A DNA stretch of 64,000 nucleotides from Aphanomyces cochlioides (lineage: Eukaryota > Oomycota > Saprolegniomycetes > Saprolegniales > Verrucalvaceae): contig JAHQRK010000007.1 in the NCBI GenBank assembly GCA_019828595.1, positions 1,364,001 through 1,428,000 on the forward strand, in the 5' to 3' direction. Within the stretch, counting starts at the first letter, position 1, and each line of letters starts with the position of its first letter. Positions 29,063-42,395 of this stretch are shown here, in pieces. The notes under the pieces are model-generated. The model was not told where the DNA came from, made no database searches, and worked only from the letters and a program-made list of their open reading frames with translations. The position numbers were made by a program, and so were the translations under genes.

Positions 29063-32000
29063 ATGGCCGACGAGACAGGCTTGCTCCTCTACATCAACGG
29101 CGAGCGCGTCGTCGCGACGGACGTCCAGCCACAAGAAACGCTCCTGGACTTTCTCCGCATCAAGCGACGACTGACCGGAACCAAGTTGGGGTGCGGGGAA
29201 GGCGGATGCGGCGCCTGCAGCGTCATCGTTTCCAAAATCGACCCCACGACGCACCAAGTGATCCACAAAGCGGTGAATGCATGCTTGACCCCCGTTTGCT
29301 CCGTTGAAGGATGCGCAGTGACGACAGTCGAAGGATTACGCAATGGATCGACGCTTCATCCGGTTCAGACGGCGATTGCAGAGAGACATGGATCTCAATG
29401 TGGATTCTGCACACCGGGAATTGTCATGGCATTGACAGCGATTGTGCAAGACAGCTCAGTTACGATGGCTGGAATCGAGCACCAAATAGATGGAAATTTG
29501 TGTCGCTGCACGGGCTATCGACCTATCCTCGATGCAGCGAAATCGTTTGGAAGCGACGTTGGCGAAGTGAAATGTGGATCTGCAGCGTGCGACCAGCACT
29601 GTATGTCGGGTGATATTGAAGATATTCTGTCAGTCGATATTGTTTCGTGCAGTGCAAAGAAGATTAAAGCTGAAGCCAGCAAGCACTCAAACTCAGAGGC
29701 AACCAAGCTATCTTTTCCCAAGGAACTCGAGACGTACGCAACTACGATGTCTCAGCAGCAAACGACAATAAATGGATCGGCCGTGCATTGGTTCCGTCCG
29801 ACGTCGTTCACGCAATTGACCAAGCTCAAAGCTGAGCACCCAAATGCTCGTATTACAGTCGGCAACACTGAACTCGGCATTGAAACCAAATTCAAGCGCA
29901 TGGAATACCCCTTCTTGATCGCAGTCAGCCACGTCCCAGAGCTCCATGTCCTTGGACGAATCGAGTCCCCTTTTGAGGGTATTCAAGTCGGAGCTGCTGT
30001 GCCTCTATCCCGCCTCGATGCTTTTTGCAAATCCAGTTTATCCATAGCCCCTTCGCACCAGAAGAGCACATTCCTTGTGATTCGAAGCATGCTGAAATGG
30101 TTTGCAAGCGTTCAGATCCGTAATGTTGCATGTCTTGGGGGCAATCTCGCTACAGCAAGTCCTATCGCCGACATGAATCCGCTTCTTGCAGCAATGGGAG
30201 CGATTGTTGAAGTAGCATCAAATGCTCGAGGAACTCGAACAATTCCTGTAGCCAATTTTTTCGTCGGATATCGCCGCGTTGTGCTGGAGCCTGGTGAAGT
30301 TATCGTGCGCATTTTGGTTCCGCTGTCAAGACAAAATGAATTCATTTTCCCGTTCAAGCAAGCCCGTCGCCGTGAAGACGATATTAGTATCGTCACTGCT
30401 GGCATGCGTGTTCATCTCGCACCGATCGATGAAGCATGGAAAGTTGAAAGCATTTCGCTCATCTATGGTACTTGAGAGTTGACAATCTGTTGACAAGAAT
30501 GACTAGGTGGAATGGCTCCGACGATCAAAGCTGCAGTTGAAACACAGAAGGCGTTGATCGAAGCTCCCGTCTTCAATCAGAGCGCGATCGACGCTGCTTG
30601 CAGGGTGCTAGCCGAAGAAATGGCTTTGCCTGTAAATGTACCGGGCGGTATGCCGGCCTACCGCACGACATTGGCTGTCTCCTTTCTGTACAAGTTCTTC
30701 ATTCAAGTGGCTGAGTCTCTGGCGCAAGTTCGCCCTGAAGAACCGCTGTGGGTGTGTTTCATGAGGAACATAGACATTTTCTCATCAAATTGTCTCTAGA
30801 CTTCATTGGATCCTCGGGAGAAATCAGCGTCCAGGTCATTTCTAACCGCTTCGAGACCTCTGTCAAAGGGTATTCAGCGATTTGGCGTCGAGGAAGGTGG
30901 TTTGATGACTTCAAAGCATGAACCACTAGCTGAAAAGACTCGAGCGCCTGTTGGCAATCCCCTCATGCATCGCTCGGCCTACCTTCAAGTGTCTGGAGAG
31001 GCCAAATACGTGGACGATATGGACGATGTGAGCAACGTTCTCCATGGCGCGATGGTATTATCGACTATCCCCCATGGAGATATTGTAAGCATTGATGCAT
31101 CGAAAGCTTTGGCAATGCCTGGTGTCGTTGCATTTTTGGACGCCTCCGTATTTGACGACATTCGATGCAACGCCTTGGGTGCTGTTATCCACGATGAAGA
31201 GTGTTTCGTGTCCAAGAGGGTTGTGACTGTTGGGCAACCTATCGGTATCATTTTGGCAAAGACTCATCAGCAAGCTACGTTCGCTGCTGACAAGGTCAAT
31301 ATATCACGTCGAACGTTGCATTAAAATTCTTTAGGGAGTTCACGTTGAATACAAAGCGCTGCCTGCTCTGGTTTCAATCGACGAAGCAATTGCTGCCCAA
31401 TCATTTCACACAAAAGGTCATACCCTTGAGCGTGGCAACCTCGCGGAAGGATTTGCAGCAAGCGATGTTGTCGTGGAAGGAGAAATGTATGTTGGTGGCC
31501 AAGAGCACTTCTATCTCGAGACAAACGTGGCCTACTGTATTCCGATGGAAGACGGGTCTATGACTGTCACGAGTTCGACCCAAGCTGTGGCTAAAACTCA
31601 AACCTGCGTGGCCCAGTGCCTTGGTGTGCCTGCCCACAAAGTGATTGCCAACGTCAAGCGTATGGGTGGTGGCTTTGGTGGCAAGGAAACCCGTTCGGTA
31701 TGTATCACATGTGAATTTGTTGTTCATAAGGCGATAGGTCTTCGTTGCGTGTGCCGCAGCAGTAGCTGCCAAAGCAATGAAGCGTCCCGTGCGACTTTTG
31801 GTTGAACGGCATGTGGATATGATCACAACGGGCACTCGTCATCCCTACTATGCCAAGTACAAAGCTGGAGCTTCCAAGGATGGTCAGCTGCAGGCTTATG
31901 ACATTCAGCTCTTCAACAATGCTGGCTATTCACTTGATTTGTCCGAGGCAGTCATGGATCGTGCGTTGTTTCACTGCGAAAACGCCTACTACGTGCCAAA

Positions 32001-33476
32001 TATTCGTGCCATCGGCAAATGCTGCAAGACCAATCTCCCGACCAATACTGCATTTCGGGGATTTGGAGCTCCACAGGGTAGCCAACAAAAAATTCTTACA
32101 CCTTTCTCACCTTTCTTGTCCTAGGCATGATGATGGGTGAAACCATGATCGATCAAATCGCCAAGGCACTTCAAATGGATCCAATCGTTGTTCGCGAAAG
32201 AAATTTATACAAGGCCAACCAACGCACGCACTTTGGCCAGTTGCTGACAGATTTTCACCTGGAAGCTCTGTGGTCACGCGCTCTTCGTGAAAGCAATTTT
32301 CGAGCACGCCAAGCTGAAATTGATGCATTTAATGCGCAGCACAAGTGGAAGAAACAAGGACTTGCGATTCTTCCGTCGAAATTTGGCATCAGTTTTACAA
32401 ACAAATTCATGAACCAAGGCGGTTCACTCGTTCACGTCTACGCAGATGGCAGCGTCTTGGTATCACACGGTGGAACTGAAATGGGTCAGGGATTGCATAC
32501 CAAAGTCATTCAAATCGGTATGTCTACTTGCTTCACGATTCGTTTTGATGGTGAAACCTAGTGGCCAAGTCTTTTGGCATTCCAGTTGACCAAGTCATGA
32601 TTCACGACACATCCACTGACAAAGTAGCCAATTCGCAACCATCAGCAGCCTCGATGAGTACAGACTTGTACGGCATGGCGACCTTGGATGCATGTGAGCA
32701 AATCCTGGAGCGACTGGTGCCAGTGCGAGCCAAGCTTGGACCAGATGCCACGTTTGCTCAAATTGCCAAAGTTGCGTACTTTGATCGGATTTGTCTCTCG
32801 GCGCATGGATTCTATATCGTGCCGAACGAAAATTGTGGTTATGACTGGTCCAAGAGCGTGGATGAAAACAGCAAGCTGGGTCAAGCGTTCAATTACTTCA
32901 CCACTGGTACGACCAAATCACGAGTATTTGCTGACGTTCTGGGGTGGTCTAGGCGTGTGTGTGACCCAAGTTGAATTGGATGTGTTGACGGGAGATAGTC
33001 ACATGCAAAGAGTCGACATTTACATGGACGTGGGTGCCTCCATCAACCCCGCCATCGATATTGGTCAAATCGAAGGCGCGTTTATCCAAGGCTTTGGTTT
33101 GTTTTGCATGGAAGAGCATGTTTGGGGTGACACCAATCACCCGTGGATCCCACGAGGTGCATTCTTCACACGAGGCCCGGGGGCATACAAAATCCCCGCC
33201 TTCAACGACGTGCCACTTGAGTTTAACGTCTGGCTCGAGCCGAAGATGAAGAACAAATTGGCAGTCCATTCGTCCAAGGCGATTGGCGAACCCCCGCTGT
33301 TCTTAGGAGCCACTGCATTTTTTGCAACGAAGGCTGCTATCGAAGCCGCACGAAAGGAACATCACAATACTCCAGAGTTTCTACCGCTCTATTCTCCACT
33401 GACAACTGAGCGTGCGCGAATGGCCGTGCAAGATCCACTCTGTGCTCCTATTTCCCCTCCATTTGGCTGTTATTAA
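29063..33476 (+). CDS. XDH: Xanthine dehydrogenase/oxidase (molybdenum hydroxylase)
   Basis: Oxidises hypoxanthine and xanthine to urate in purine breakdown. About 1370 codons in eight exons; seven introns of 39-48 nt, for example 30468-30506. The N-terminal 2Fe-2S domains carry GCGEGGCGACSVIVSK and QCGFCTPGIVMAL with NLCRCTGYRPI. The FAD domain (residues ~240-430) includes ITVGNTELGIETKFK and CLGGNLATASPIADMNPLL. The Mo domain has VGQPIGIILAKTHQQA, GGQEHFYLET, VKRMGGGFGGKETRS, NTAFRGFGAPQGMMMGE, VLVSHGGTEMGQGLHTK and the active-site region KAIGEPPLFLGATAF, which has the conserved Glu. Complete; aldehyde oxidase is the alternative, but the length and FAD region fit XDH. Confidence 0.93.
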
Positions 33477-34307
33477 TACGAACTGAATAACTCAACTGTG
33501 AAGTTTTGTATGAAGAATCCTATCATAGCCATGAAGCACTTAGGATGGCCATGAACATACCACAGAAACATTCATGGAGAGGCATTAAACTCAAACCACC
33601 AGCCTCACAGTGTTGACAACATTTGTGAAATATTCTAGCAGCCAAAATGTCAGAGTTCGAAGTCCAAATACAAAATCAGCCGAAAATGGATGTTCATTTC
33701 CTCATCATGGCGTTCCCGAGTCTCTCAGCGATGCATCATGAGGAGACTTGAGATCTTTCAACGTCGAATTCTGAAAATGGCGTTGAAAAACAAGATGCAT
33801 CAGCGAAAAGGTTGTGCCGATCATGAGGGGAATAAGTGTCAAGGTCGATCTATTTGTCCGACAATGGAGCTCGACAACGTTCAACAATGATATCCGAGGG
33901 TTACTTTCATGCTCGGCAATGGGGGGAACGAGGGAACCTCGCTCGCGCAAGGCAAATGTCCATGATCTTCACTTTGACCACCAAGGCGTGATGTGCATTT
34001 TGACAACGAAAGGTCAACTTTCAGAATGTTGGACCAACACTAAGAAGTGATATTAAATAGTATCACATTTCAATAAGTGATATTTTAAATATCATTTTAG
34101 GAGTAAAGTGATCCTTTTCACTGAGAGAATTCAAACGAAAATTTCTTACTAGCAGTCGCGTGACACATATTTCCCTTACGATTCGACATTTGATTGGCTA
34201 CGATGTGCAAATTCAAGTCCAGTGCACGAAAAGCTCATTCTGGATCGGTCACTTGACTTGAGAGGTAAACATCCTTTCCTGACGTCAACACGTGTGTGGA
34301 GACGATC
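33477..34307. other. Intergenic, no gene seen
   Basis: About 830 bp without a convincing frame. A short direct repeat AAGTGATATT-(a/t)-AAAT occurs twice at 34046-34100, and a CCAAT-type TGATTGGCTA lies at 34191, 117 bp before the kinase ATG. Confidence 0.5.
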
Positions 34308-35480
34308 ATGGAGGAATGCGTGCATGAAGCAGACCTCCTGTTCCAAGCGCAGCTGGGAGTACCTCAGTACCTTCCATTGCAGCACCAAGGGCAGCCAAAT
34401 CGCTACCCTCCATACGTGATGCAGATTCCCCATGGCTTTTTAAGCTGGCGACCTGACCGCCGCGATGTCGTGGCTTTCCCAACGCAAGACCCTGTGTCGT
34501 CGATTTTGAGCTTCTGCCGGTGTGGAGTGGTCCGCGGTGGCGTCTTTTATACACGTCGACCCCCTCCCAATTCGACGGAAGAACACAATCCAGCGCTCTA
34601 CATGATTGCCGTCAAAATGATGGATCGCAATGAATTGCAGCGACAGCGCGACGATGTGGAAAATGAACTCAGCATTATGCGTCTTTTACAACCTGGTGGC
34701 TTCACTGGCGTGCTCCAAAATCCACATATTTTGCAATGGGAAACCTCGAACGACCATGCAAACGAATACATCGCGACCGATTACGTATCAAATGGCAGCC
34801 TCATCAGCTATGCAAGAACAAGGCTCCTCGAACTGCGGATGCAAATTAGCATGGAGCTGCCAGGAAACCCCGAATTACATGAAGCACGCCTTGGAGAAGT
34901 CTGGATGCATGAAGCTCTCAAGATCTTTCATGGAATTATGCGGGGTCTGACTTATGTCCATGCCCAGGACGTGGCTCATCTCGACTTGGATCCCAACAAT
35001 GTCGTCATGGATGACAATGGCATTCCTCGCATTATTGATTGGGGTAGCGCAGTGTACATGCGTCAGTCCATCGGTCCTGGTCTAGCTGGTGGTGGAACCA
35101 TGTTGATCAAGTGCAAGCCAGCGTATGCCCCACCAGAAGTGCGCAGGCATAACCATTCCACAGCTCCTCGCACTCCATTCAACGGTGCCGCGGCTGACAT
35201 GTGGTCTGCCGGCACAATGCTGTATCAATTGGTTTGCTTTGGCTACCCCAAGGGTGAAATGGCCCTTATGATGGACTCGAACTGGCGATCGAACCTCCTT
35301 GCCCACGCGGACGGTCTTGCTTGTCTTGGGGCCGAGTGCTACATTTGCGTGTACGAAGTTGCGTTTCCCTCCGTCGTGTATGAAATCTTTAAGAGTTTGC
35401 TCAACGAAGAGGATCCTGACGCTCGCATGTCAGCCTTCACAGTCGCAAACCTCCTTGGACAATACCTTGGCCAAAATTAA
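34308..35480 (+). CDS. Divergent eukaryotic protein kinase
   Basis: 390 residues from ATG 34308 (MEECVHEADLLFQAQ); the four codons above start with GTG. The kinase fold is clear but motifs are altered. The lysine strand reads YMIAVKMMDRNE, the catalytic loop is VAHLDLDPNNVVMDD in place of HRDLKPxN (Arg and Lys lost, Asp and Asn kept), and the magnesium loop is IIDWGSA instead of DFG. An APE-like YAPPEVRRH and DMWSAGTMLYQLVCFGYP complete the C-lobe, ending FTVANLLGQYLGQN. Single exon. Substrates are unknown. Retained catalytic Asp residues leave activity possible. Confidence 0.8.
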   Translation: MEECVHEADLLFQAQLGVPQYLPLQHQGQPNRYPPYVMQIPHGFLSWRPDRRDVVAFPTQDPVSSILSFCRCGVVRGGVFYTRRPPPNSTEEHNPALYMIAVKMMDRNELQRQRDDVENELSIMRLLQPGGFTGVLQNPHILQWETSNDHANEYIATDYVSNGSLISYARTRLLELRMQISMELPGNPELHEARLGEVWMHEALKIFHGIMRGLTYVHAQDVAHLDLDPNNVVMDDNGIPRIIDWGSAVYMRQSIGPGLAGGGTMLIKCKPAYAPPEVRRHNHSTAPRTPFNGAAADMWSAGTMLYQLVCFGYPKGEMALMMDSNWRSNLLAHADGLACLGAECYICVYEVAFPSVVYEIFKSLLNEEDPDARMSAFTVANLLGQYLGQN

Positions 35481-36311
35481 GTTATATCATAGAGTGCATG
35501 CATTTGTGATTCTATCTCTTCTGTGAGCAATGCCATTACAAGGCTCTTCGTCGCAACGAGGACATCCCTCTTGCCAACAAAACTTACAGTCCAGAGCGTC
35601 TTGCGTCCATAGCGCAAATGCTCAAATCTCTTCAGCAGTGGCGCCAGGAACTTGCGAGGAATGGGGGGCAGAAGTTGCCAGCGCACGAACACAACTGCCT
35701 GTCTGGGGGAACTCCGTCGTCATTGTTGTTGATCGTGCTGTCCAAGTTCGATCTTTCGCGCTGGGATTCCCATTATGTGATGGCTCGTCTACCGTAGTCT
35801 CACTCTGGAGAGAGAAATCTTGGGCGGAGCTGAGCCATGAGGCGATAAGGTCGACTGTCTCCAAACATGGCGTGCACTACTGTATCTAATGATGGATTTC
35901 TCTGGGAGTAAGAAACCGCAAGAAGACGGGTTGCTGGTCTGTTGGGCCGTTCATTGCTTTTGAGCGAACATATCCTACTTCATGATACTTGGGCTCTCTC
36001 TGGACTGTTGAGTGGTCAAGTGTCATCTCCGTGGCATGAAATCAACCAAGCTGTCTCGACAGTTGTTCCCTTTGACTTTCCGTTTTGACATGGAATGTGT
36101 GCGGAACCGACTGTCAATTCCGGCTGTTCTTCGCTTTGGAGGGTTTTGATTGGCTGAAATTCTTTTAAAATGATTTGATTGGCTAAAATTACAACCGTGT
36201 TGAGAAGCAGTTATATCGACGTGTCGTGGATTTCCATACAAATTTCAAGTCATCCATTAAAATGGTTGAAGGTGAAGTGGCACATTTCGCAAAGGTTCAG
36301 GTCCAAGTCAG
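35481..36311. other. Intergenic; possible minus-strand gene, unresolved
   Basis: A minus-strand frame ending at 35477 (stop overlapping the kinase stop in TTAA) reads FVRWQLLPPIPRKFLAPLLK and KRFEHLRYGRKTLW, with a GTAAGT donor nearby. Another minus-strand segment at about 35890-35980 starts MNGPTDQQPVFLRFLTPREI. They look protein-like but I could not join them or recognise a family. CCAAT sites ATTGGCTGAAAT and ATTGGCTAAAAT lie at 36148-36192, before the next gene. Confidence 0.35.
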
Positions 36312-36857
36312 ATGAGCACTGCGGCGGGCCTTGTGTCGAAGCGGGAAAGCTGGAAAGACCCGATGGATGTCCTTGATGAGTTGGAGGCAAGCAGCATGCT
36401 CTCGCCGCTGTCTTCGCTCAAAGTGCAGTGGGACGATCTTGAGCGATTGATCCAGGCAACCCGAACACCCAACCAAACGATCGACGAGCTCATCCAATCG
36501 CTCGAGGCGATTGACTTCTCGGACATGCTGGACGCGGTGGAGCCACAGGACGACAGTGATGCCGAGGACGACTTGATCACGTGCGAGAACAGATCGAGCG
36601 TGGTCAGTCGCTCGGGACATAGCTTCTCGGAAGCGTTCACGATGGAAGACATTCAAACCATGTGGGGAGAAGAGTTCACGACGAATGGATTCGTTGAGAT
36701 CCCGCAGCGAGAACGGTTCTTGGTGAAGACGATCCTGATCAACATCGTGCGTATCTTGCTGCCAGACATCGACTCGACGTACAAGGCCATGTCAAAAACC
36801 CGTCTCGTCCAAGTCTTCGAGTGCGCCAACAGGATCCTTTCCCGCTTTCTGCAGTGA
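36312..36857 (+). CDS. Hypothetical acidic helical protein
   Basis: 181 residues, single exon, ATG 36312 (MSTAAGLVSKRESWKD). No family recognised. It is predicted mainly helical, with Ser/acid-rich segments in the middle (PQDDSDAEDDL) and a hydrophobic C-terminal helical region (FLVKTILINIVRILLPDID). No signal peptide or clear membrane helix. Base composition and start context resemble the neighbours, and two CCAAT boxes precede it, so it is probably a real gene. Convergent with polyubiquitin. Confidence 0.6.
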   Translation: MSTAAGLVSKRESWKDPMDVLDELEASSMLSPLSSLKVQWDDLERLIQATRTPNQTIDELIQSLEAIDFSDMLDAVEPQDDSDAEDDLITCENRSSVVSRSGHSFSEAFTMEDIQTMWGEEFTTNGFVEIPQRERFLVKTILINIVRILLPDIDSTYKAMSKTRLVQVFECANRILSRFLQ

Positions 36858-37070
36858 ACGTAGCCTTGTAGGACTGCATTATTTATTGTCATGCAACTTA
36901 ATCCGCACAAAGAAGAGGATCATCGTCTTCATACCATGCAGGTTCTCTCCACGATGCAACTCTTCCTTGACTCGTGTCTACAAGATGTACTGTATGATGT
37001 TCGGAAGAATGGAAGCTGAGACGAGATGAGGGAAATATGAATGCGAGAAAGAAGAAACATGTTAAATGAC

Positions 37071-38719
<1,649 letters not shown>

Positions 38720-39521
38720 ATGAGCTTTGGACGAACCAACTACCGCTTTGGCGGTACTCGCGGGGGTCAAGATCGTGAGTGCACCACTGAATGACTGACT
38801 CGCTGATGTACTTCTATAGAATTCAAGTGGGAAGATGTGAAGAATGACAAGTACAGAGACAACTATCTCGGGCACTCGCTTCATGCACCTGTTGGACGCT
38901 GGGCGAAAGGTACCATCTTCAAGGATATTTCGATGGATTGATCGTGACCTACGACAGGGAAAGACTTAACATGGTATGCCAAAGGCAAGTCAACTCAAAG
39001 TAACGCAGCTTTACAAGAGGAAATTGCTCTGGCGCGTCAACTCGATGAAGATCGCATGAATGAAGCATTGTACGATATCTTCGAAATGACGTCGCGACTA
39101 ATGTCGTTGCAGAGGCATAGCACCGAGAAAGCACAAGGAAACCGCTGCTCTTGATTCAAACGACCTGAAGGCTTTACTCAAGCGTGGCGAGACCTCGCGC
39201 AACGATGGAGATGCAGAACGAGTTGAAGGTCTTGGTGCTGCGCATTTTGTCACGGGATACGAAGACCCGAATGCGAAAAAACGAACGCTGGCTGATCGAT
39301 ACCAAGCCAATTTAGGCAAAGAAGATCTAACTTACGGCTTGCCAGGTGTCCGTGACAGTGATTCTGATGGCAAGGAGGACAAAAAGCGAAAGAAAGACAG
39401 CAAGAAGCACAAGAAGCATAAGGACCACAAGAAGGAGCATAAGAAGGAGCACAAAAAAGAGAAGAAGAGGCATCGAGATCGTTCATCCGAACCGTCGTCG
39501 AAGCGGTCCAAGCGGGATTAA
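38720..39521 (+). CDS. MMTAG2-like nuclear phosphoprotein
   Basis: Starts [20 protein letters not shown], continuing [20 protein letters not shown] and [17 protein letters not shown], the signature of the MMtag (multiple myeloma tumour-associated protein 2) domain. Function in eukaryotes is poorly defined; the family is nuclear. Four exons: 38720-38774, 38820-38909, 38958-39069, 39113-39521, introns 43-48 nt, the first two rebuilding the domain exactly. The C-terminal 60 residues are Lys/His-rich repeats ([18 protein letters not shown]) and end RSKRD, a likely nuclear/nucleolar localisation region. Ends 9 bp from the convergent MATE4 stop. Confidence 0.88.
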
Positions 39522-39530
39522 TATTCAATT

Positions 39531-41166
39531 CTACCAACGGTCGGCAGCTTCGTTTGCAATGATTGTCCAGTCGACACGACGCAAGATGAGTTGATAGATC
39601 ACAAAGGCAGAGAGCGAGCCGAGTGAAAAGCCAGCCCAGAGTCCTTCGACGCTCCATTCGAAATACAAGCCAAAGAGCACAGCGATGGGAACGCCGACAA
39701 TGTAGAACGCACCAGCATTAACACCACTGGCGATACCTTGCATGGCGATCGCTCGAAAACTTCCTTGGCATATCGCGTTCATGGCGTCAACGAGATGCAA
39801 TGGTGCGATGTAGTACAGCGCGGTGGAAGCACGTCTGCGTTAGGGTAAGAAGAGAGTCGATGTGGAATGGGTTACTGGATAATGTCGACATCATTGATCA
39901 TGAGGCGTGGCAGCACGGGCGAGAGGAGTACAATCAACGAGGCTGTGATAAGCGCAGATCCAAAAGTGAGGCGGAAAGCGGCCCACATGATGATCTTGGC
40001 CTTGAGAGGTTGATTCGCGCCGAGAAGATTGCCCATGCGAATTGTCGCCGCGGCAGAGAGACCAAAGTATGGCATGTAGAACAAGTTGAGAGCCGTCGCC
40101 AAGATCTAGAGCATTTGTTAGTGGGCTTAGTCAATAGAAACCGAGACGAACCGAATTGACACCAATGGTGAGGATGTGATTTGGCATGAGGCCTGCAACC
40201 AACGTCAGGAGTTCAATCGCACCCCATTCAATGAGCATCATGAGCATTCCAGGCACGCCAAAGTGGAAGAATTGCGGCACGTGTGACCACGCTGTTGCCC
40301 AGCTCCATTCCACAGACCACGAGCTGTACATTGGGTTCCACCAAGTGACATAGAGGACCATAGAGGCTAGCAGAGCGACTTCAAAGACGCTAAGGGCAAC
40401 AGCAGGACCAAGATAGCCCACTGATGTGTACTGGGATAGATAATAGCCCAGTGAAATGTGCACAAGGTTGCCAAGTGCAGTCATGATCGCCATCGGAGTC
40501 GTGACACCAACCGCTTGGACAAACTTTTTGAGTGCCTCGAAAAAAAAGAGAGGAGGATAGCCCACAAGCATGACTCGCACAAAGGTTCCAGTCAAGTCAG
40601 CAAGCGCAGGCTCTTGGCCAAGGGCTTTGAGGACATCAGCGGCAAACCAATTGAGCAAGCTGACTGGGATGAGCGTCTATCCAGCCAGGAGCCAGGTGTC
40701 ACGCATAGTTCATCAAGTTCCTTACCAAAGACATGCCCAAGATAGCGCTTTGTAGCAGCACGCCAAACTTTTTGAGATTTCCAGCTCCAAATGCTTGAGT
40801 GCAGAGTGTGTCGAGGGCTGTTGCCATACCAAGACCCACCGAGTAGGATGTAATATTAGTGTACTAGACGTCAAGATGAGAAAGCAAGGACACATAATGC
40901 AGACCATGACAGCCATCGCAGTGGCGTCGACGTATCGCTTGAGATTGGGTGTGTCCATCTGACCAACCAAGACGATATTCGTGATGCTCGGGACGAATTC
41001 CATGAAAAGTGTCAAGACCTACTGAAGCTCTGAGGATATGCTACGGTGCAGAGCGAATTACAATAGGTCCTGCTAGCACCGTCAATGACGATGCTTCTTC
41101 CCATATTGTCGGCACTTCTTCTTCAGGCTCAACCAGAGGCGATGTCTCGGAAGTGTCGTTTGCCAT
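39531..41166 (-). CDS. MATE-family transporter 4
   Basis: ATG 41166 (MANDTSETSPLVEPEEEVP), a cytosolic tail, then after an intron at the same codon as in the other MATE genes VLTLFMEFVPSITNIVLVGQ. Further motifs: GMATALDTLCTQAFGAGN, FFFEALKKFVQAVGVTTP, GYYLSQYTSVGYLGPAVALS, FFHFGVPGMLMMLIEWGAIE, TIRMGNLLGANQPLKAK and LHLVDAMNAICQGSFRAIAM. Ends DWTIIANEAADRW. More divergent than the MATE2/3 pair and 13 kb away. CCAAT site AGCCAATCCAATTCG lies at 41406 upstream. Substrate unknown. Confidence 0.9.
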
Positions 41167-41449
41167 CTTGATGGAATATCAATCGGAAACGTTGTCAACG
41201 ACACCATACGCTGCACTTGGTAATCAAATGTATTTAAAAAACACGTTGACTATTTAAGACACTTTTAAGAAATATCAAAATGGTCTTCAAATATTTTAGA
41301 AAAACAATTGCGTTTCTAAAATATAAAATAAAACTATTTCATTATAAGTCGAAATTGCGATTCAGTTGCATTAATTATTTTTAAAAATGTTTTTGAAGCT
41401 TTTTCAGCCAATCCAATTCGAAACACTTTGATTCAAAGATGAAGCCAAG

Positions 41450-42308
41450 CTAAACATGGAGAGGGACGATATGGCAACCCAAGACACCTTGGCCAGGCCA
41501 TTGATGTGGAACGAGAAAGATTTGGAGCTGGTCTTCGCCTCGCTGGGCAACGACTTCGATCGTAGCATTGATGTTGTGTATGACAATTTCACGAATGGCG
41601 CTGAGTTCGCGGTGATTGTCGGCATTTGCGCTGCCAAAAGTAATGATTTGATCGCCTACCAGCAGACCAGCTTCAAAAGATGGAGATCCTACAGCAACAA
41701 TGTCATAAAGTGCATTCCGCGACATGAGACAATGACTTACCACCTTGAACAGACTCGACTTTGGCAAATGGCGATGACTTAATCTCTAATCATGTGAGTT
41801 CTACCGACCGTTTTGAAGGAGATACCTGAACTTTTATCCAGCTTGACTGGAGCACGGAAGTTACTTGCGGGTTCAGCAACTTGGCTCGATGGAGCAGTGA
41901 ATGCAGCTACAACAAGCACAGTGATAAACCTTCGAGTAGGAATCGTACGTTTCGGGGGTGGAGGTGGTTGTTGGGCTTTCTTCTCGCCATATATCCTACA
42001 CAAAGCGTTCAATCTTCCATCAATCCATCGCGAGCGTACTCTGCCATTACTTCTTCAATCTCTTTCATCTTCCACTTGAGATCGGTTTGAAGGCAGGCGA
42101 AGCGATGGCGCTTGTGCCGCACGTTGTAGACGTCAATATCTGCTCGGGGAAAGCCTTCCGCATCAACGAGAGGTCCTTTGAGTCCAATCGGATTCGGTCC
42201 AGAGTTCAATTCTTCGACGATCAGCTCGATCTCGGCTTCAATCGCCGCGCGCTCTTTGTCGAGTTGCTTGAAGCGCTCCATGGAGAATTTCGAAATGTGG
42301 TCCTTCAT
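41450..42308 (-). CDS. PSMD9: 26S proteasome assembly chaperone PSMD9 (PDZ protein)
   Basis: Chaperone (p27/Nas2) that binds Rpt subunits during assembly of the proteasome regulatory particle. The N-terminal coiled coil includes LDKERAAIEAEIELIVEELN, then GLKGPLVDAEGFPRADIDVY and ACLQTDLKWKMKEIEE. After several short introns the C-terminal PDZ domain reads PFAKVESVQGSPSFEAGLL, VGDQIITFGSANADNH and ends WPGQGVLGCHIVPLHV; the VQ|GS join across an intron of about 55 nt is clear. The middle Thr/Pro-rich linker exons are not certain. ATG 42308 lies inside the palindrome ATCCGGATAAG shared with the kinesin upstream region. Confidence 0.82.
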
Positions 42309-42395
42309 CCGGATAAGATAAGATTATTCGGATGAATTCGATCGAAAAAAGAGCAATTGCTTATTTCATATCTTGGAGAGGCGCCATCCAAGTCC
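42296..42395. promoter_or_regulatory. Bidirectional PSMD9/kinesin promoter with CCGGATAA palindrome
   Basis: Only 87 bp separate the two start codons. ATCCGGATAAG (42307-42317) overlaps the PSMD9 start codon on the opposite strand, and ATTCGGATGAATTCG follows at about 42325. Both genes must share this DNA for initiation, or use 5' UTRs extending into each other. Confidence 0.55.

Noticed and set aside
35477..35980. Possible minus-strand gene convergent with the kinase (one segment, FLRFLTPREI, faintly recalls the C-terminus of DNMT2-type methyltransferases)
   Set aside because: The neighbouring sequence does not continue the methyltransferase pattern and no consistent exon chain was found.
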